Shown piece by piece: positions 35,069 to 48,806 of a stretch of 64,000 nt of DNA; the first letter of the stretch is position 1, and every line of letters starts with the position of its first letter. The stretch is from assembly GCF_029633865.1 (NCBI RefSeq), contig NC_079223.1, positions 33,134,423-33,198,422 on the forward strand, read 5' to 3'. A model generated the notes under the pieces. The model saw nothing but the letters and a program-made list of their open reading frames with translations. It did not search any database and was not told where the DNA came from. The stretch is from Lampris incognitus (lineage: Eukaryota > Chordata > Actinopteri > Lampriformes > Lampridae). The position numbers were made by a program, and so were the translations under genes.

Positions 35069-35513
35069 TCTTCTTCTTTTTTTTTTTGGTTTCCCCCTCA
35101 TTTATCTCCCTGATTGTACTTAGCCAATTACCCCACTCTTCCAAGCCATCCCGGTCGCTGTTTCACCCCCTCCACTGATCCGGGGAGGGCTGCAGACTAC
35201 CACATGTCTCCTCCGATACATGTGGAGTCGCCAGCCACTTCTTTTCACCTGACAGTGAGGAGTTTCACCAGGGAGACGTAGCGCGTGGGAGGATCACGCT
35301 ATTCCCCCCAGTTCCCCCTCCCCTCCGAACAGGCACCCCGACCAACCAGAGGAGGCGCTAGTGCAGCCACCAGGACACATACCCATATCCAGCTTCCCAC
35401 CCGCAGACACGGCCAATTGTGTCTGTAGGGACGCCCGACCAAGCTGGAGGTAACACAGGGGTTTGAACCGGCGATCCACGTGTTGGTAGGCAATGGAATA
35501 GACCGCCACGACA
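35069..35513 (-). repeat. Full-length tRNA-derived SINE with target-site duplication
   Basis: A reversed copy of the SINE family at 5879, with tRNA-like head at the right and T-rich tail complement at the left. It is flanked by CTCTCAAACTCTTCT at 35054-35068 and 35514-35528, an exact 15-bp target-site duplication, so it is recent. Confidence 0.88.
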
Positions 35514-35528
35514 CTCTCAAACTCTTCT

Positions 35529-36060
35529 CGATTAAGCGAAACGAGTGTCCATCAAGTTATCCAAGCTGTACTCCCAAACCCCTCCTTATCAGTTTTACTT
35601 GTCTCTCTGTGAGAGGAGTACATTTTGTTCATTGCTATCTGTAGACAAAAAAACATGAACATAAAAAAAGAAAAGAAAATTGAATATAGAAGAAGAAATT
35701 CTCTATTTCCGTGAAAATATTTGGGTGTTTGCCTTTTGGTACCACTTTTTAGAAGTGAGGGGACCAGAGAAGAGCGGGGTGTTTATTCGGCCGACTTCAA
35801 ATCAGTTTATGCGCTCGAGCAACTTTCACAACACAATTCTACGTTTCCCTCTGTGTGATGGCGGGAGCGAGGTTATCGTTTCATCCACTCATTTAGAAGA
35901 TATCCGAGTCCTCAGCTTGTAAGTCCTGTCGCTTTTACCCTTTTTTCTTTTCTTTTTTTTTTTGCACTGTAGGGAGATAGTGTGTGTGCTCCATTTTGGT
36001 TTTATTTTACAAAGTCACCGTCTGTGTCAATTTTACAAGGGGCATGGAATGTTCCTCACA

Positions 36061-36061
<1 letters not shown>
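35529..36061. other. PRKG1 intron, nothing recognised
   Basis: No supported feature. Confidence 0.4.
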
Positions 36062-36129
<68 letters not shown>

Positions 36130-36170
36130 GCGTGCACACACACACGCACACGCACACACACACACATATA
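36062..36170. repeat. (CA)n microsatellite with CG variants
   Basis: About 33 CA units, then CATACGCGTG and further CA/CG units. Confidence 0.94.
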
Positions 36171-37689
36171 GTACACTCTTTCTCCGTCTCGCTGTCTCTC
36201 TCTCTCCCCTGTTTCCTTTCTCTTGGCCTCTCCCACTTTTTTATGCCACCCCTCTTCTTTTTTGCCTCTAAAAGAGCATATTTTTTCCTTTTAAGGAAGC
36301 CTGAACTTGCTCAGTTCCCAAACTTCACTTCAAGGGAAGTATATCCTCTCTTAAAATGGAGAGGAAGGCCGATCTTCCTGTAAACGGCTGGTTCTGGGGC
36401 TGAGGACGAGACGTTGTCAAACCCCGTCATCAGAGGCCCTCTGCAGAAGGGGCCCCTGACTCGGATTAACAGCTAAGCTCAGGGGGCCTCGCTTTGTTCC
36501 CGGGTGTGTACCTGACAGAGGTGGGGTCTCTGTTAAGAAGGGGGGATGACTGGAGGTCAGTGTTTCCGAAAGCACATTTCAGAGCTGTGCTACAGCACTC
36601 TGAGTTGGGGTAATACTGTATGTAACACTAAGCATTTCCTGTAGTGTCATCATAAGGGTGGAGGCAATAGATGTTCATTCTGGAAGATTACCCAGCTGCA
36701 CATCAAAAACATACTGACTTGTTTTGAAAAGTCCAATTGGCAGAGAGGGCTTTCATATCCCGCTTGCACGGTCACCACTTAAAAGGGGAGGCGCACAAAG
36801 AGGAGTAGGCTTTTAAAGATACAGGCAACACTTCGAACCATTACCTTTTCTGTTCCCTGGGCGCTTTGAGGGGCAGAACGTGCTTCCTCTTTAATTTTTA
36901 TGAATTGGGGCATAAACGCCTCCCTCTTTGAAGAATAAGGGACTGCTTGATGGATTAACCTCGATACATGTTATTAGCCTCATTCATCAGTACTGCTCCC
37001 TGTCCAAACCAGCCACATGACACGCAGACACGCTGAATGATCTTCCCCTCCAGTACAGGATCTTCGTCACTCACGTCTCCTCTCACGTCTCTTACACATG
37101 CTTTTTGTCTGAGAGGATGGCTTAATGGTTACTGTGATGCTCTCTCTCCTTGTGGATACGGGCCTATGTGCAGCTGTCACTAACATATGGCGCTCTCTCG
37201 CCATCACCTTTGCATATCATCTACTGAATGGCCATTGCTTTGACACTCGCTTTCGCCTCCTTTTAAATCTTATTGAATCAAAACTTTGCCCATGCTGGGT
37301 CTTGCATACCATGTTGCACGTAAGCCCCTAATGATTTATTTGTAAGTATTTCAGTAATGTTCCCTCTCGTCTGATTTCTCGAGTATTACATTTTAATCAG
37401 TCTTAAAAGGTTCACAGTAAAAGGTAATAACTTCCTTGCATGTTGTACATGGGTGTACTCATGTGTACACCTATTAGTATTTTGATAACTTTGAGGTGCA
37501 ATAAGCTCAGAATCAATGCCATTCTCCATATTATTACTATTATTATTATTGTTATTATTACATCATTATCATATCCTTTCTGCTTCCGGTGTGGGAAGAT
37601 TGCAGCGTGAATTCACATTTACAGCGGCCTCACCCAGTACCGTCCATGTAGGGTCTTTGTCCATGTCTGTGTCTAAGTTTGTGTCTTCA
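36171..37689. other. PRKG1 intron, nothing recognised
   Basis: No exon or repeat element is supported; a short ATT-rich stretch lies at 37532-37562. Confidence 0.4.
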
Positions 37690-38060
37690 TTTGATGGCTG
37701 GGAGAGCTGGCGCTGGATTGGCAGGGAGAGCTTGGTCTGCTACGTCCTGTGGGCCCAGGGACCACGGCCCTGCCTGGAGCTGTGCCCGAAGACGTAACAC
37801 CGAGGGCGGTCTGACAGGACGCGGAAGCAGGACAGGCTAAGCTAACTGCTAGCCCATGCAGACCGGCAGTTCCAATAGTCATCCTGGCTGGCATTTGTTC
37901 TCTTGGAGAGTGATTTTTTAGTTTGTATATATGTGTTAGTTTGGATATAAGTGTTCTTGAAGTTCTTGTAGTTTTTGGATATGTGTTTTTGTCTTTGTGT
38001 TGCACTGCTGTGGGCAGGGAGAAATGACATTTCGTGTTCCTGATTCCTGATCATTAGAAA
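37690..38060 (+). repeat. Dispersed element related to the 18.5-kb minisatellite
   Basis: The stretch GACGTAACACCGAGGGCGGT through TCATCCTGGCTGGCATTTGT is followed by GTATATATGTGTTAGTTTGG, ATATAAGTGTTCTTGAAG and TTGCACTGCTGTGGGCAGGG. The last part matches, reversed, the left edge of the minisatellite at 18485-18600, with the unit present only about twice here. The element class is not clear; it has no coding frame. Confidence 0.65.
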
Positions 38061-40190
<2,130 letters not shown>

Positions 40191-40214
40191 TCTGGACACA
40201 ACATTTATTGAGAG

Positions 40215-40700
40215 TGTAGCGACCCTGTACTGTTGGGAGTCGTCTCCTGGATCGCCACCTTGCCGTGATGGAGAAGCTTGCATGTACTAATGATCCCAAG
40301 AGCTATGCCATCTGGAACTTGGCTCCTGGTAGGGTCACTCAAGGCAGATAGGTCAAGGGGGATGTTCCAGACTAAGCGCGACCCAACAAAGACCTCAACA
40401 GTGGAACTGGTGGAAGATGTCTTCAGGTCACCCAGAACAGCAGTGAAGGCAGATGAAGGCTGCAACAGAGGGTGTGCCCTAATCATCTTGGTTCTCTATG
40501 CCATTGGACTATGGCCAACCCCTGCCAAGGACTGTGGTGGATGCAGGCGCATTAGCCTCTCCACGTAAAAAACTGTCATGCGCTGGCGTCCTCCCATTAT
40601 GCAGCTCCATGGTTGGCCTCTATGCGCACCTGAAGACAGAGAAGGACCCAGAAAGAGGACAGCCATACTCGACCTCGAGCGACCAATGATGATGATGTTG
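40215..40700 (+). repeat. Dispersed non-coding repeat of unknown class
   Basis: CTGGATCGCCACCTTGCCGT, TGGCTCCTGGTAGGGTCACT and GAACTGGTGGAAGATGTCTT are segments I recognise as recurring in fish genomes. No coding frame survives; it may be the 5' part of a LINE. Confidence 0.4.
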
Positions 40701-40929
40701 AGAGGACTGATTAGTGGAGTCGGTCTATCAAGCCCCTGCTCTCTGCCAATCATGGGAATGCATGTTATGTCGGTCAGTGTGCCTGCCTGTGGTTGGTGGA
40801 GCAGAGGGGGGGCTGGCCTGCTGGTTACTGTTTTGTTTTCGTTGTTTTGCTTGAGTGGGGAGAGATGACCAGTGACTTGTTCCTGGCAGTTTGTACAGTG
40901 TGGCTGTGGCCAACAACAGCCAAGAATAA

Positions 40930-41060
40930 AGACGTCGTTGTACGTTTTGTAAGTGTGATCTTTATAGCAGTAAATGCTACAAAAGAAACGTTTCATCCCT
41001 CGTCTTAGTGACCTCTTCAGTCTCAACTGACTGCAGGTATCCCCACTCTTATAAACAATA
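40930..41060 (-). repeat. Penelope-like terminal fragment with hammerhead-like motif
   Basis: On the minus strand CTGAAGA (41020-41014), an imperfect stem II (GTCACT/AGGGAT) and GAAACGTTT (40994-40986) are arranged as in a hammerhead with a self-complementary ACGT stem III. There is one extra base between CTGAAGA and the stem. The flanking TTATAAGAGTGGGGATACCT is typical of repeat ends in fish. Confidence 0.4.
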
Positions 41061-41539
41061 CAGTGGCATAACAACCGAACCAGCAATTGGTTTCATATGC
41101 AAATTGCCATGACCATTAACTAGAGTTATGTGTACTATACACAGAGGATTGGGGAATAGATCAAGAGCATAAGCATGCATCCAAGAGGATGCTACGACAA
41201 TGGTGGACACAGTGCCAAAAAGATGCAAATATAGCAAGGCAAAACACCAAACGGACAAAGCTTGTTCCAAAACGAGAGAGAATCTGAGGTTGGCTTTCAC
41301 CCGCTGGCGAGCACTGAAGGACAGGATGGAAATGAAGAGCAATGCGGCGTTAGCCTGAACACTGGTATGTGTTCTGGCTACTGTGGTCAGGGGGCGTGCG
41401 CTTCTGGCGTTGTTGAGCCAGGGAGGAGGAGCCAAACCGCAACTGACAAATCCTACTCATTGTACTTTTACGGATGCTCATAGCGTGCTCAGCCTCCGTG
41501 ACGTCAGAGAGTTTACACAAATGATCCTGGGGGATAATT

Positions 41540-42030
41540 GCAGGGTGTGTTCCAATTATTGGGGCATCACACTGTTCAGCCTCCTTGGGAAAGTCTAGTC
41601 TAGGGTGCTGGAAAGGAGGCTCTGACCAACTGTCGAACCTCGAATTCAGGAGGAACAATGCGGATTCCACCCTGGCTGTAAAACAACAGACCAACTCTTT
41701 ACCCTTGCGGAAGTGCTGAGGGCGGCATGGGAGTTTGACCAGCCAGTCTACATGTGTTTTGTGGACTTGGATAAGGCTTACGACTGTGTACCCCTGGGCA
41801 CTCTGTGGTGGGGTATTGTGGGAGTATGGGGTACCGGGGCAGTTGCTACAAGCCATCCGGTCCTTGTATAACCAAAATGAGAGCTGTGTCTGCATTCTCG
41901 GCACAAAATCAAACATGTTTTCGGTGGGTGTTGGACTCCACCAAGGTTGTCAGTAGGCAAAAAAAGGGTGGTTTGTCGCCAAGTCTGAGCACCGGAGAAG
42001 GAGAGATACACCTGGCGAGGATCTGCACTC
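41540..42030 (+). pseudogene. Non-LTR retrotransposon reverse transcriptase fragment
   Basis: Translation in shifting frames gives CSNYWGITLFSLLGKV, a conserved early reverse-transcriptase motif, then EEQCGFHPGCKTTDQLFTL. This is followed by QPVYMCFVDLDKAYD (motif A with its catalytic Asp) and LREYGVPGQLLQAIRSLY, and it ends at VGVGLHQGC (motif B). Stops at about 41598 and later, and a frameshift around 41815, break the gene. The YADD motif and everything after it are missing. The LINE clade cannot be fixed safely. Confidence 0.75.
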
Positions 42031-42181
42031 TCCTGAGTGCACTCCTCTAGTAATTGGGGATGTGGCATTGTTCAAAATTAACTAATCACATTCAAACTCA
42101 TGTTAAATAGTAGTTAGTACAACAGTAATACAACTGCCATTAATTAAAGTGACTCTGGTTAACCACAAATGAAGTGCACAG

Positions 42182-42340
42182 GAGAGCCACACATATCAAT
42201 AGCTCCGATTACGACGGGCGCGGCCAAACATCGGTACACAAAAGAGCCACTCATATCTATGGCTCTGTTAGCGACGGGCGTTGGTAAACATCGGGACACA
42301 AAGAGCCATGGACATCTATAGCTCTGATAATGACTCCAGG
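42182..42340. repeat. Tandem repeat, three units of about 60 bp
   Basis: Each unit has GAGCCA-N(8-12)-TAGCTC or TGGCTCT, a small inverted repeat, then AACATCG(G)GACACAAA. The third unit ends at GATAATGACTCC. Confidence 0.75.
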
Positions 42341-42380
42341 AGGATAAATTCTGAGTCTCATCACCAGCCAGTCAGACTAG

Positions 42381-42480
42381 CTTGGTCTCGTCAGAAAGGC
42401 ACGAACTGAGGAAGCCTCTTGGATGAGAGGCGAAACGTCTTCACGGATATATACCAAGTCCAGTTGCACTTGATTCAACT
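42381..42480 (+). repeat. Penelope-like terminal fragment with hammerhead-like motif
   Basis: CTGAGGA (42406-42412), a perfect 6-bp stem GCCTCT/AGAGGC, and GAAACGTC (42432-42439) form a hammerhead-like arrangement. ACGT could serve as a palindromic stem III in a dimer, and GAA/TTC as a short stem I. An extra A after CTGAGGA departs from the consensus. The downstream part up to CTCCTTTGGATAA is a sequence common in fish repeats. Confidence 0.45.
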
Positions 42481-42494
42481 CCTTTGGATAATGA

Positions 42495-43766
42495 AGTGCA
42501 GTTGTTCCTGTAGGATTTTCCTGACATCTTTTTGGTTGCATCCAAATGCAAAAGCCATGGTCCACAAAGAGCGGACAAAGTATGAACAGGATCTCATTGT
42601 TGAAAGGTATCAATTAGGAGAGGGGTACAAAATAATTTCCAGGCATTAGATAGACCATGGAACACAGTGAAGAGAATCATCAACAAGTGGAGAAAATATT
42701 GCACAACAGGGACATTATTAAGACCAAGACGTTTCTCCAAAATTGATGAGAAGACAAGAAGAAAACTGGTCAGGGAGACTGCCAAGAGGCCTTTGGCAAC
42801 ATTAAAAGAGCTGCAGGAATTTCTGCAAAGTACTGGTTGCTCCCTACATGTGACAACAATCTCCTGTATTCTTCATATGTCTGGGTTATGGGGTAGCCCC
42901 CCCCCCACAAAGAAAAACACCCAAGCCCAGCTAAATTTTGCAAAAACATACACCTGGCCTTCCAAAACTGTGGAAAATATGTTATCATCTGACAAGACTA
43001 AGGCTGAACTTGTTGGCCATCATTCCAAAAGGTATGTTTGGCACAAAAACAACACAGCACATCAAAAGAACAACACATCCACAGTGCAGCATGGTGATGG
43101 CAGCATCAGGCTTTGGGACTGCTTTTCTTCAGCTGGAACTGGGCTTCAGTCAAGGTAGAGGTAATCATGAATAGCTCCAAATACCAGTCAATTTTTGGTG
43201 CAAGACCTTGAGGCGTCTGCTAGACAGCTGAAGAGGAATTTTGACTTTCAGCATGACAACGACCCAAAGCATACATCCAAATCAACAAAGGAATGGCTTC
43301 ACCAAAATAAAATAAACATTTTGGAGTGGCACGGCCAGTGCCCAGACCTGAATCCAATAGAGAATCTGTGAGGTGACCTGAAGAGGGCTGTGCACAGGAG
43401 ATTCCCTTGCAATTTGACAGATCTAGAATGTTTTTGCAAAGAAGAATGGGAAAAATATTGCCAAGTCAAGATGTGCCAAGCTAATGCTCTTATCTGAGTG
43501 CTTTCATAAAATCAAAAGGTGCCTCAGCAAAGTATTAGTTTAGGGGTGTGCACACTTGTGCAACCAGGTTATTGTAAGCTTTTTTATTGTTTTTGTTTTC
43601 TTCCGAAAAAGTTTGTTTTTTGTTTTTTTTAACTTGAATTTTATAGGTTGCCATTTCACATTAAAGGTTGGAAAAGTTCCAACATGATTTATCTTGGTTT
43701 CGTTTTTTCCCATCACAAAAACCTGCTATTTTAACAGGGTTGTGTAGACTTTTTATATACACTGTA
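42495..43766 (+). mobile_element. Decayed Tc1-like transposon, DD34E type, left end missing
   Basis: The right end is preserved (GTGTAGACTTTTTATATACA, ending near 43766). The left terminal repeat is absent, and the element directly abuts the Penelope-like fragment. It contains a transposase pseudogene. Confidence 0.78.
42558..43500 (+). pseudogene. Tc1-like transposase pseudogene, DD34E
   Basis: It starts [20 protein letters not shown] and has several stops and shifts (for example TAG at 42648-42650). Catalytic remnants are [11 protein letters not shown], where the usual WSDE(S/T)K has lost its Trp and Glu, then [10 protein letters not shown] and [10 protein letters not shown] followed by a stop. 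I count 34 residues between the second Asp and the Glu, the classic Tc1 spacing. It is inactive. Confidence 0.82.
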
Positions 43767-44678
43767 TCTTCACCATGTGCCTAAAGTGCTCCAGTGGCCA
43801 ACACTAAGACGCTGTGGCTGTTATTGAGAGGAAGGAGGGCCGATCATTTATGTTTAAGAAACGTGTACTTGCAGTGTTTTTGATTAAGAGCATTCCTCAT
43901 CAATGTAACGCCACGGGGTTAATCAAAAAAGGTTGCCAGCAAAACATGTCTCCTAAATTGCACTGTCTTGTTGAGAGAGAGAGAGAGAGCGAGAGAGCGA
44001 GCAGTGTCTTCATCTTGATGAATGACGGATGGACACTGACATTTATATTTCAGTTTGTAGATTACTCTAGATCGATTAATGCTCCTACTTTTTCCACATA
44101 GGCCACTGACTGATTATTGGGTTTGCAAGACATTTCCTGGATGGCCTGTTGCATCAAACAGTGCTATAACAGATTGGTCAGAAAGTATGGCTGAGTTCAC
44201 ATTGACCTCTGTTAATGTAGGGGAGTAAATCTGAAACAACCATTCCTGCTTCGCAACACGCTCACACATGTAAGATTTCTCTGAGCTGAGAGCTCTGTAG
44301 AGAGAGCCAAGCCAGAGTCTCAGTTTGAGAAACTGCGGGAGTGGTTTGACAATTCTATGACCTTACTAGGTTAAACATTAGAATTACTACCAGAATCAGA
44401 AACTATTTTCTTAACAGTGAAAGTTTTTACACAAACACATAAAAGGAATTTGTGTTGTTACTTTACCCCCATGAAATAGAGTGACCATAGCGTAAAACTA
44501 TGTTGAATATCACAGAATATTTAACAATATCCATGTTTAGTGGGTAATAGGGTAAAGCGACTCAGATTATGTTTTTTCTACATAATTCATAAAAAGCAAA
44601 ACAAACGGGTCCCCAAATAGGAAAAATCTGCAGTATTTCTACGATACACCATTCTTTCTCACATATTAAATGTTTGTC
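43767..44678. other. PRKG1 intron, nothing recognised
   Basis: A short GA-rich stretch at 43974-44000; nothing else is supported. Confidence 0.4.
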
Positions 44679-45094
44679 ATGGGTCAGGTAGGACTCAAAT
44701 GCAGAATCACAAACCAGAGGCAAACGTAAGTAAAGAGTAGTAACTTTACTGAAGGGATGAGGCCGTTCATACAGCAGTTCATTCCAAAGTCCAAAACCAA
44801 AAGTCAGTCCAAGAAGGCAGAGGAACATAATCATGAGGTAGCAATACAAGGTCACTTACAGACATGAGTCAAAACCAGGCAGAACTGAACAGACCAGACG
44901 GGCGGGATATGAAAACTGGCAGGAGCACAACTGACAATCTGGCAAACAACAGGCAACAGGTGTGTGGCAGATCTGGCGGGCTGATGGTTGATAGGCCGAT
45001 GAGTGGTGCAGAAGGCGTGCAGGTGGGTATGGCGGGAGTTTTGGAGGGAATAATTGGCAGGAGATGACTGTTGAGCAGACAGGAGGGTGTGACG
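44679..45094 (-). mobile_element. Probable solo LTR of a Ty3/gypsy-like element
   Basis: Read on the minus strand it begins GTCACACCCTCCTGTCTGCT and ends CTACCTGACCCATGACA, with pyrimidine-rich body and no coding frame. The ends are near-complementary (GTCAC/ATGACA), as in LTRs. The TG start has probably mutated. No internal region adjoins. Confidence 0.45.
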
Positions 45095-45467
45095 GTATAA
45101 TGCTGTGCAGAGACAAAGAGCTGGGTGAGAGAGCTAGGAGGAACAAGAGGCTCTGGCTGAGTCCACGATAATGTTGCGCTGGTAAGAAGTGAGCTTGGGG
45201 TTTTCAAAGATAGTTTAAATTACATGATTAAATGCTCACTGGACAAATCATACTTACTGTGTTGTCAGTGCAAGTTGAGTGTAAACGGTTGACTATGAAG
45301 TGATGAAAGTATGTGCTGGATATGTCAACGTCCATTGTGGTGTAGAATGGCAATAAGACAGTTATTAATGATCTCCACTGCCCAGAGGACTCAATGAAGC
45401 TCGTGTAGACCTCAGCCAGAATTGCCATTGGCAGGTCAAACTACTTCAGCTGCTTTGGGAGGTACCC
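45095..45467. other. PRKG1 intron, nothing recognised
   Basis: No supported feature. Confidence 0.35.
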
Positions 45468-46671
45468 TACATGACCAAAAGTATGTGGACACCTGAACAT
45501 CACACACATATGTGCATGTTGAACATCTCATCCCAAAACACATGGGCATGGCTCTGCTCCTTTGGAAAAGCTTTCCACTAGATTTTGGAAGATGGCTGCA
45601 GGGATTCAGTTGATTTGTTCCCATACAACTACAAGAGCATTAGTGAGGTTGGGCACTGATGTTGGGGAGAAGGCCTGGCTCACAATCAGGGTTCCAGTTC
45701 ATCCCAAAGTTGTTGAGGTCAGGGCTCTGTGTAGACCAGTTAAGTTCTTCTCTACCAAACTCAGAAAACCATGTCTTTATGGGCCTCATTTTGTGCTTGG
45801 GGGCATTATCATGGTGAAACAGAAAAGGGCCTTCCCCAAACTGTTGCCACCAAGTTGGAAACACAGTTCTGTAGAATATTATTGCATGCTGTAGCATTGA
45901 GATTTCCATTCACTGTAGCTAAGGGGCCTAGCCCAAACCTTGAAAAACAACCCTAGACCATTATTCCTCCTTCACCAAATCTTGCAGTTGGCATTGTGCA
46001 TTCAGGCAGGTAGCATTCTCCTGGCATCCACCAAAAGCAGATTGGTCCATCACACTGCCATACAGTGAAGCATGATTCATCACTCCAGAGAATGTGTTTT
46101 CACCACTCCAGAGTCCAATGGTGGTGTGCTTTACGCCGCTCCAGTTGATGCTTGGCATTGTACATGGTGATCTTAGGCTTGTGTGCAGCTGCTCAGCCAT
46201 GGAAACTCATTTCATGAAGCTCCAGACAAACAGTTCTTGTGCCGATGTTGCTTCCAGAGGCAATTTGGACTTGGGAGTGAGTGTTGCAACTGAGAACAGA
46301 TGATTTTTTATGTTCCATGTGCTTCAGCACTTGGAGGGTCCCATTCTGTAGTCTTGTATGGGCTACTGTTTTGTGGCTGAAATGTTATATCTCCAAGACG
46401 TTTCCACATCTCAGTAACAGCATTTACAGTTGACCCAGGCAGATCTAGCAGGGCAGAAATTTGACCAACTGATTAGAAAAGTGGGATCCTATGACACTGT
46501 CACATTGAAAGTCACCGAGCTCTTCAGTACAACCCATTTTACTGCCAATGTTTGTCTATGGAGACTGCATAGCTGTATGCTTGATTTTATGCACCTGTTA
46601 GCAATGGGTGTGGCTGAACTAGCCGAACCCACTAATTAGAAGCAGTGTTCATACTTTTGACCATGTAGTGT
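45468..46671 (-). mobile_element. Decayed Tc1-like transposon
   Basis: Left end ACATGACCAAAAGTATGTGG and right end CATACTTTTGACCATGTAGT form terminal inverted repeats about 1.2 kb apart. The transposase, on the minus strand, is broken. Confidence 0.85.
45640..46330 (-). pseudogene. Tc1-like transposase pseudogene
   Basis: Minus-strand fragments keep HHDNAPKHKM (second catalytic Asp) and TQSPDLNNFG, where the expected PxE is changed so the catalytic Glu is lost. Upstream pieces around 45961-46200 retain WSGENTFSGV-like and MDQSAFGG-like sequence of the middle domain. Stops and shifts separate them. The gene is inactive. Confidence 0.75.
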
Positions 46672-46895
46672 ACATCCCTTGCTGGCTCCATTGTTGTTGT
46701 TTTTTTTTGTGTTTTATTTTTGTTTTTTTAGATGCCAAGCTCCTTTTTAGAAGGGAATATGAGCAGACTCTTTTAATGGCTACAAAATTTGGGAAGATGA
46801 CTTCATAACATTTACCTACATGCCATCAAAGACAATGGTCTCAGTAGCATGGTCTCAGTAAAGTCAGTTATTTGTTTTTCCCTAAATCACAGTTA

Positions 46896-47320
46896 CAGTG
46901 CCTTGCAAAAGTATTGAAGAACCCCCTTGACAGTCATCACTAATTTTTGGATTATAAAAGATACTCACACATCTGTTCCTGAATAATATTTTTGTGACCC
47001 CCCCCCATCAGCTCTAACAGCATGTTCCCAAAGCTAAAATAAATTAAGTTTTGCCGACTTTTTATTAATAGATTAAAAACTAAAATATAGTGCTAGCATA
47101 AGTATTCAACCCCTTGTGCTCTGAAAGCTCCAAGTTTACACAAATGACAAATTATTCCTAAAACAAACTCAGGTAAACACAATTGAACATAATTAGTGTG
47201 CACCTGTACCACATTAAAGTAATGGTCTTGTTTATGGGTATAAAAAACACTCATGTGTAAAGTGCATTAGCTAAAATCAATTTCCACAAGGAACACTGGG
47301 AATTGTGTGCTTAAATATAT
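46896..47320 (+). mobile_element. Left-end fragment of another Tc1-like element
   Basis: It begins after TA with CAGTGCCTTGCAAAAGTATT, a known Tc1-like terminus in fish, and continues with non-coding sequence. No transposase or right end is found. Confidence 0.55.
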
Positions 47321-47454
47321 ACTTCATCTTTCTCAGGGATACTGGACTGATGGGAAGGATATAATATAAGGACTGAGACAGTTACACTCCCACCAATTAC
47401 TGATTTATGATAACCTTTATGCAAATATTTGAATAAATCTAGTAATTTGGTTTT

Positions 47455-48650
47455 GGTGGCCCACCATGGCTGCTGACAACCATGCCTTCATTGCTGCCTG
47501 TTCCATATATGCCCAAGGAAAGGCCTCTCACCAGCCACCCACTGGCCTGCTCTGCCCCTTGCTGGTCCCAGTTTGCCCATGGTCCCACATAGGCCTCGTT
47601 TTCATTTCTGGACTCCCGCTTTCACAAGGTAATAGTTATACTCATGGTGGACAGCTTTCTTGAAGCTGTACCCTACCCTTTGTGGCTCTCCCTAAGCTTC
47701 CCACAGCCCTGGAAACAGCTGACTTCCGGGCAAACCATGTCTTCAGCCTCCATGGAATCCCCACAGACATTGTCTCTGACCAGCATCCCCAGTTTATTGC
47801 AAGTCAGGAAGGCCTTCTACCAAGCCCTCAGAGCTATGGTAAGTCTGTCTTCTGGTTATCACCCTCAGACTAATGATCAAATGGAACGAGTCAACCAGGG
47901 CCTGGGAGTGGCGCTTTGCTGTTTTGCCTACAAGAGCCCGGCCTCCTGGAGCACTCACCTAACCTGCATCGAGTATGAGTCCAAGTCCCAGTCAAGCGCA
48001 GCCTCCTGTTGCTGTTTTAATGTGCCATGGTTTTTCAACACCTCTGTTCCCAGCCCAGGAGGAGGAAATCTCAGTTCCCTCTGTCCAGGCCCACCTTTGT
48101 AATTGTCGTACGGTTTGTAAGGATGCCTGTGCCACCCTGCTCCACTCCGCTCACCACAAGCGATGCATTGCTGACCGTCGTCGGGCACCAGCCACCAAAT
48201 ACCAACCAGGTCAAAAGGTTTGGCTTTCCTGTAAGGATATACCTTTACAACCTGTTTCTTAGAAGCTCACAGCCCGTTACATTGGTCCCTTTGAGACTGA
48301 GTCTTATCAACCCCACTGCTGTTAGACTCAAACTGCCTCCTCACATGAAGATTCATCCACATTTCATGTCTCTCAGCTGAAACCTTTCTCTACTAGCCCA
48401 TTGTCTCCTCCAGCTGTGGCTCCTCTGCCCCCCGCACTATTGAAGACCATCCGGCCTACATCATCCAGCAGTTGCTGGATGTGCATTACAGGGGCTGAGG
48501 CTACCAGTATTTAGTGGACTGGGAAGGACATGGACTGGAGGAGCGCAGCTGGGTTCCTCGCCGGTACATCCTGGTCCGGGACTTTCATCAGGAGCACCCA
48601 GACAAGCTCGGCGGTATGCCTAGAGATGGCCATTTGGGGGGGGGGGGGTA
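47455..48650 (+). pseudogene. Ty3/gypsy integrase with chromodomain, degenerate
   Basis: In shifting frames I read [20 protein letters not shown] (end of the zinc-binding region), [14 protein letters not shown] and [15 protein letters not shown] (second catalytic Asp). [21 protein letters not shown] (catalytic Glu) follows, then ATKYQPGQKVWLSCKDIPLQ, INPTAVRLKLP, and a chromodomain, [20 protein letters not shown]. This order is that of vertebrate chromoviruses of the Sushi-ichi type. Stops and frameshifts are frequent and gag, protease and RT are missing. A run of 11-13 G at about 48637-48649 is the polypurine tract before the LTR. Confidence 0.85.
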
Positions 48651-48806
48651 CTGTTACTGGTAACCTGAACTGTACATGAAATCTGCCTGCCTCCTGCTTG
48701 TCTGTTTGACCACCTATCATACTGATTCCCTGTTTTTCTGACCTCTGTCTGTCTTTGTTCATTAAACCAAGTGTTTCCGTTTGGGTCCTCCCTGAGTCCA
48801 TAACAG
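48651..48806 (+). mobile_element. 3' LTR of the degenerate chromodomain gypsy element
   Basis: It begins TGTTACTGGTAACC directly after the polypurine tract and ends GAGTCCATAACA. The TGTTA/TAACA inverted ends and short length fit Sushi-ichi-type LTRs. Confidence 0.65.

Noticed and set aside
40496..41086. 196-aa minus-strand frame
   Set aside because: It crosses the dispersed repeat and the Penelope-like fragment and has no recognisable domain.
44864..45207. Open frames of 67-112 aa on both strands
   Set aside because: They lie in a probable solo LTR and lack any conserved motif.
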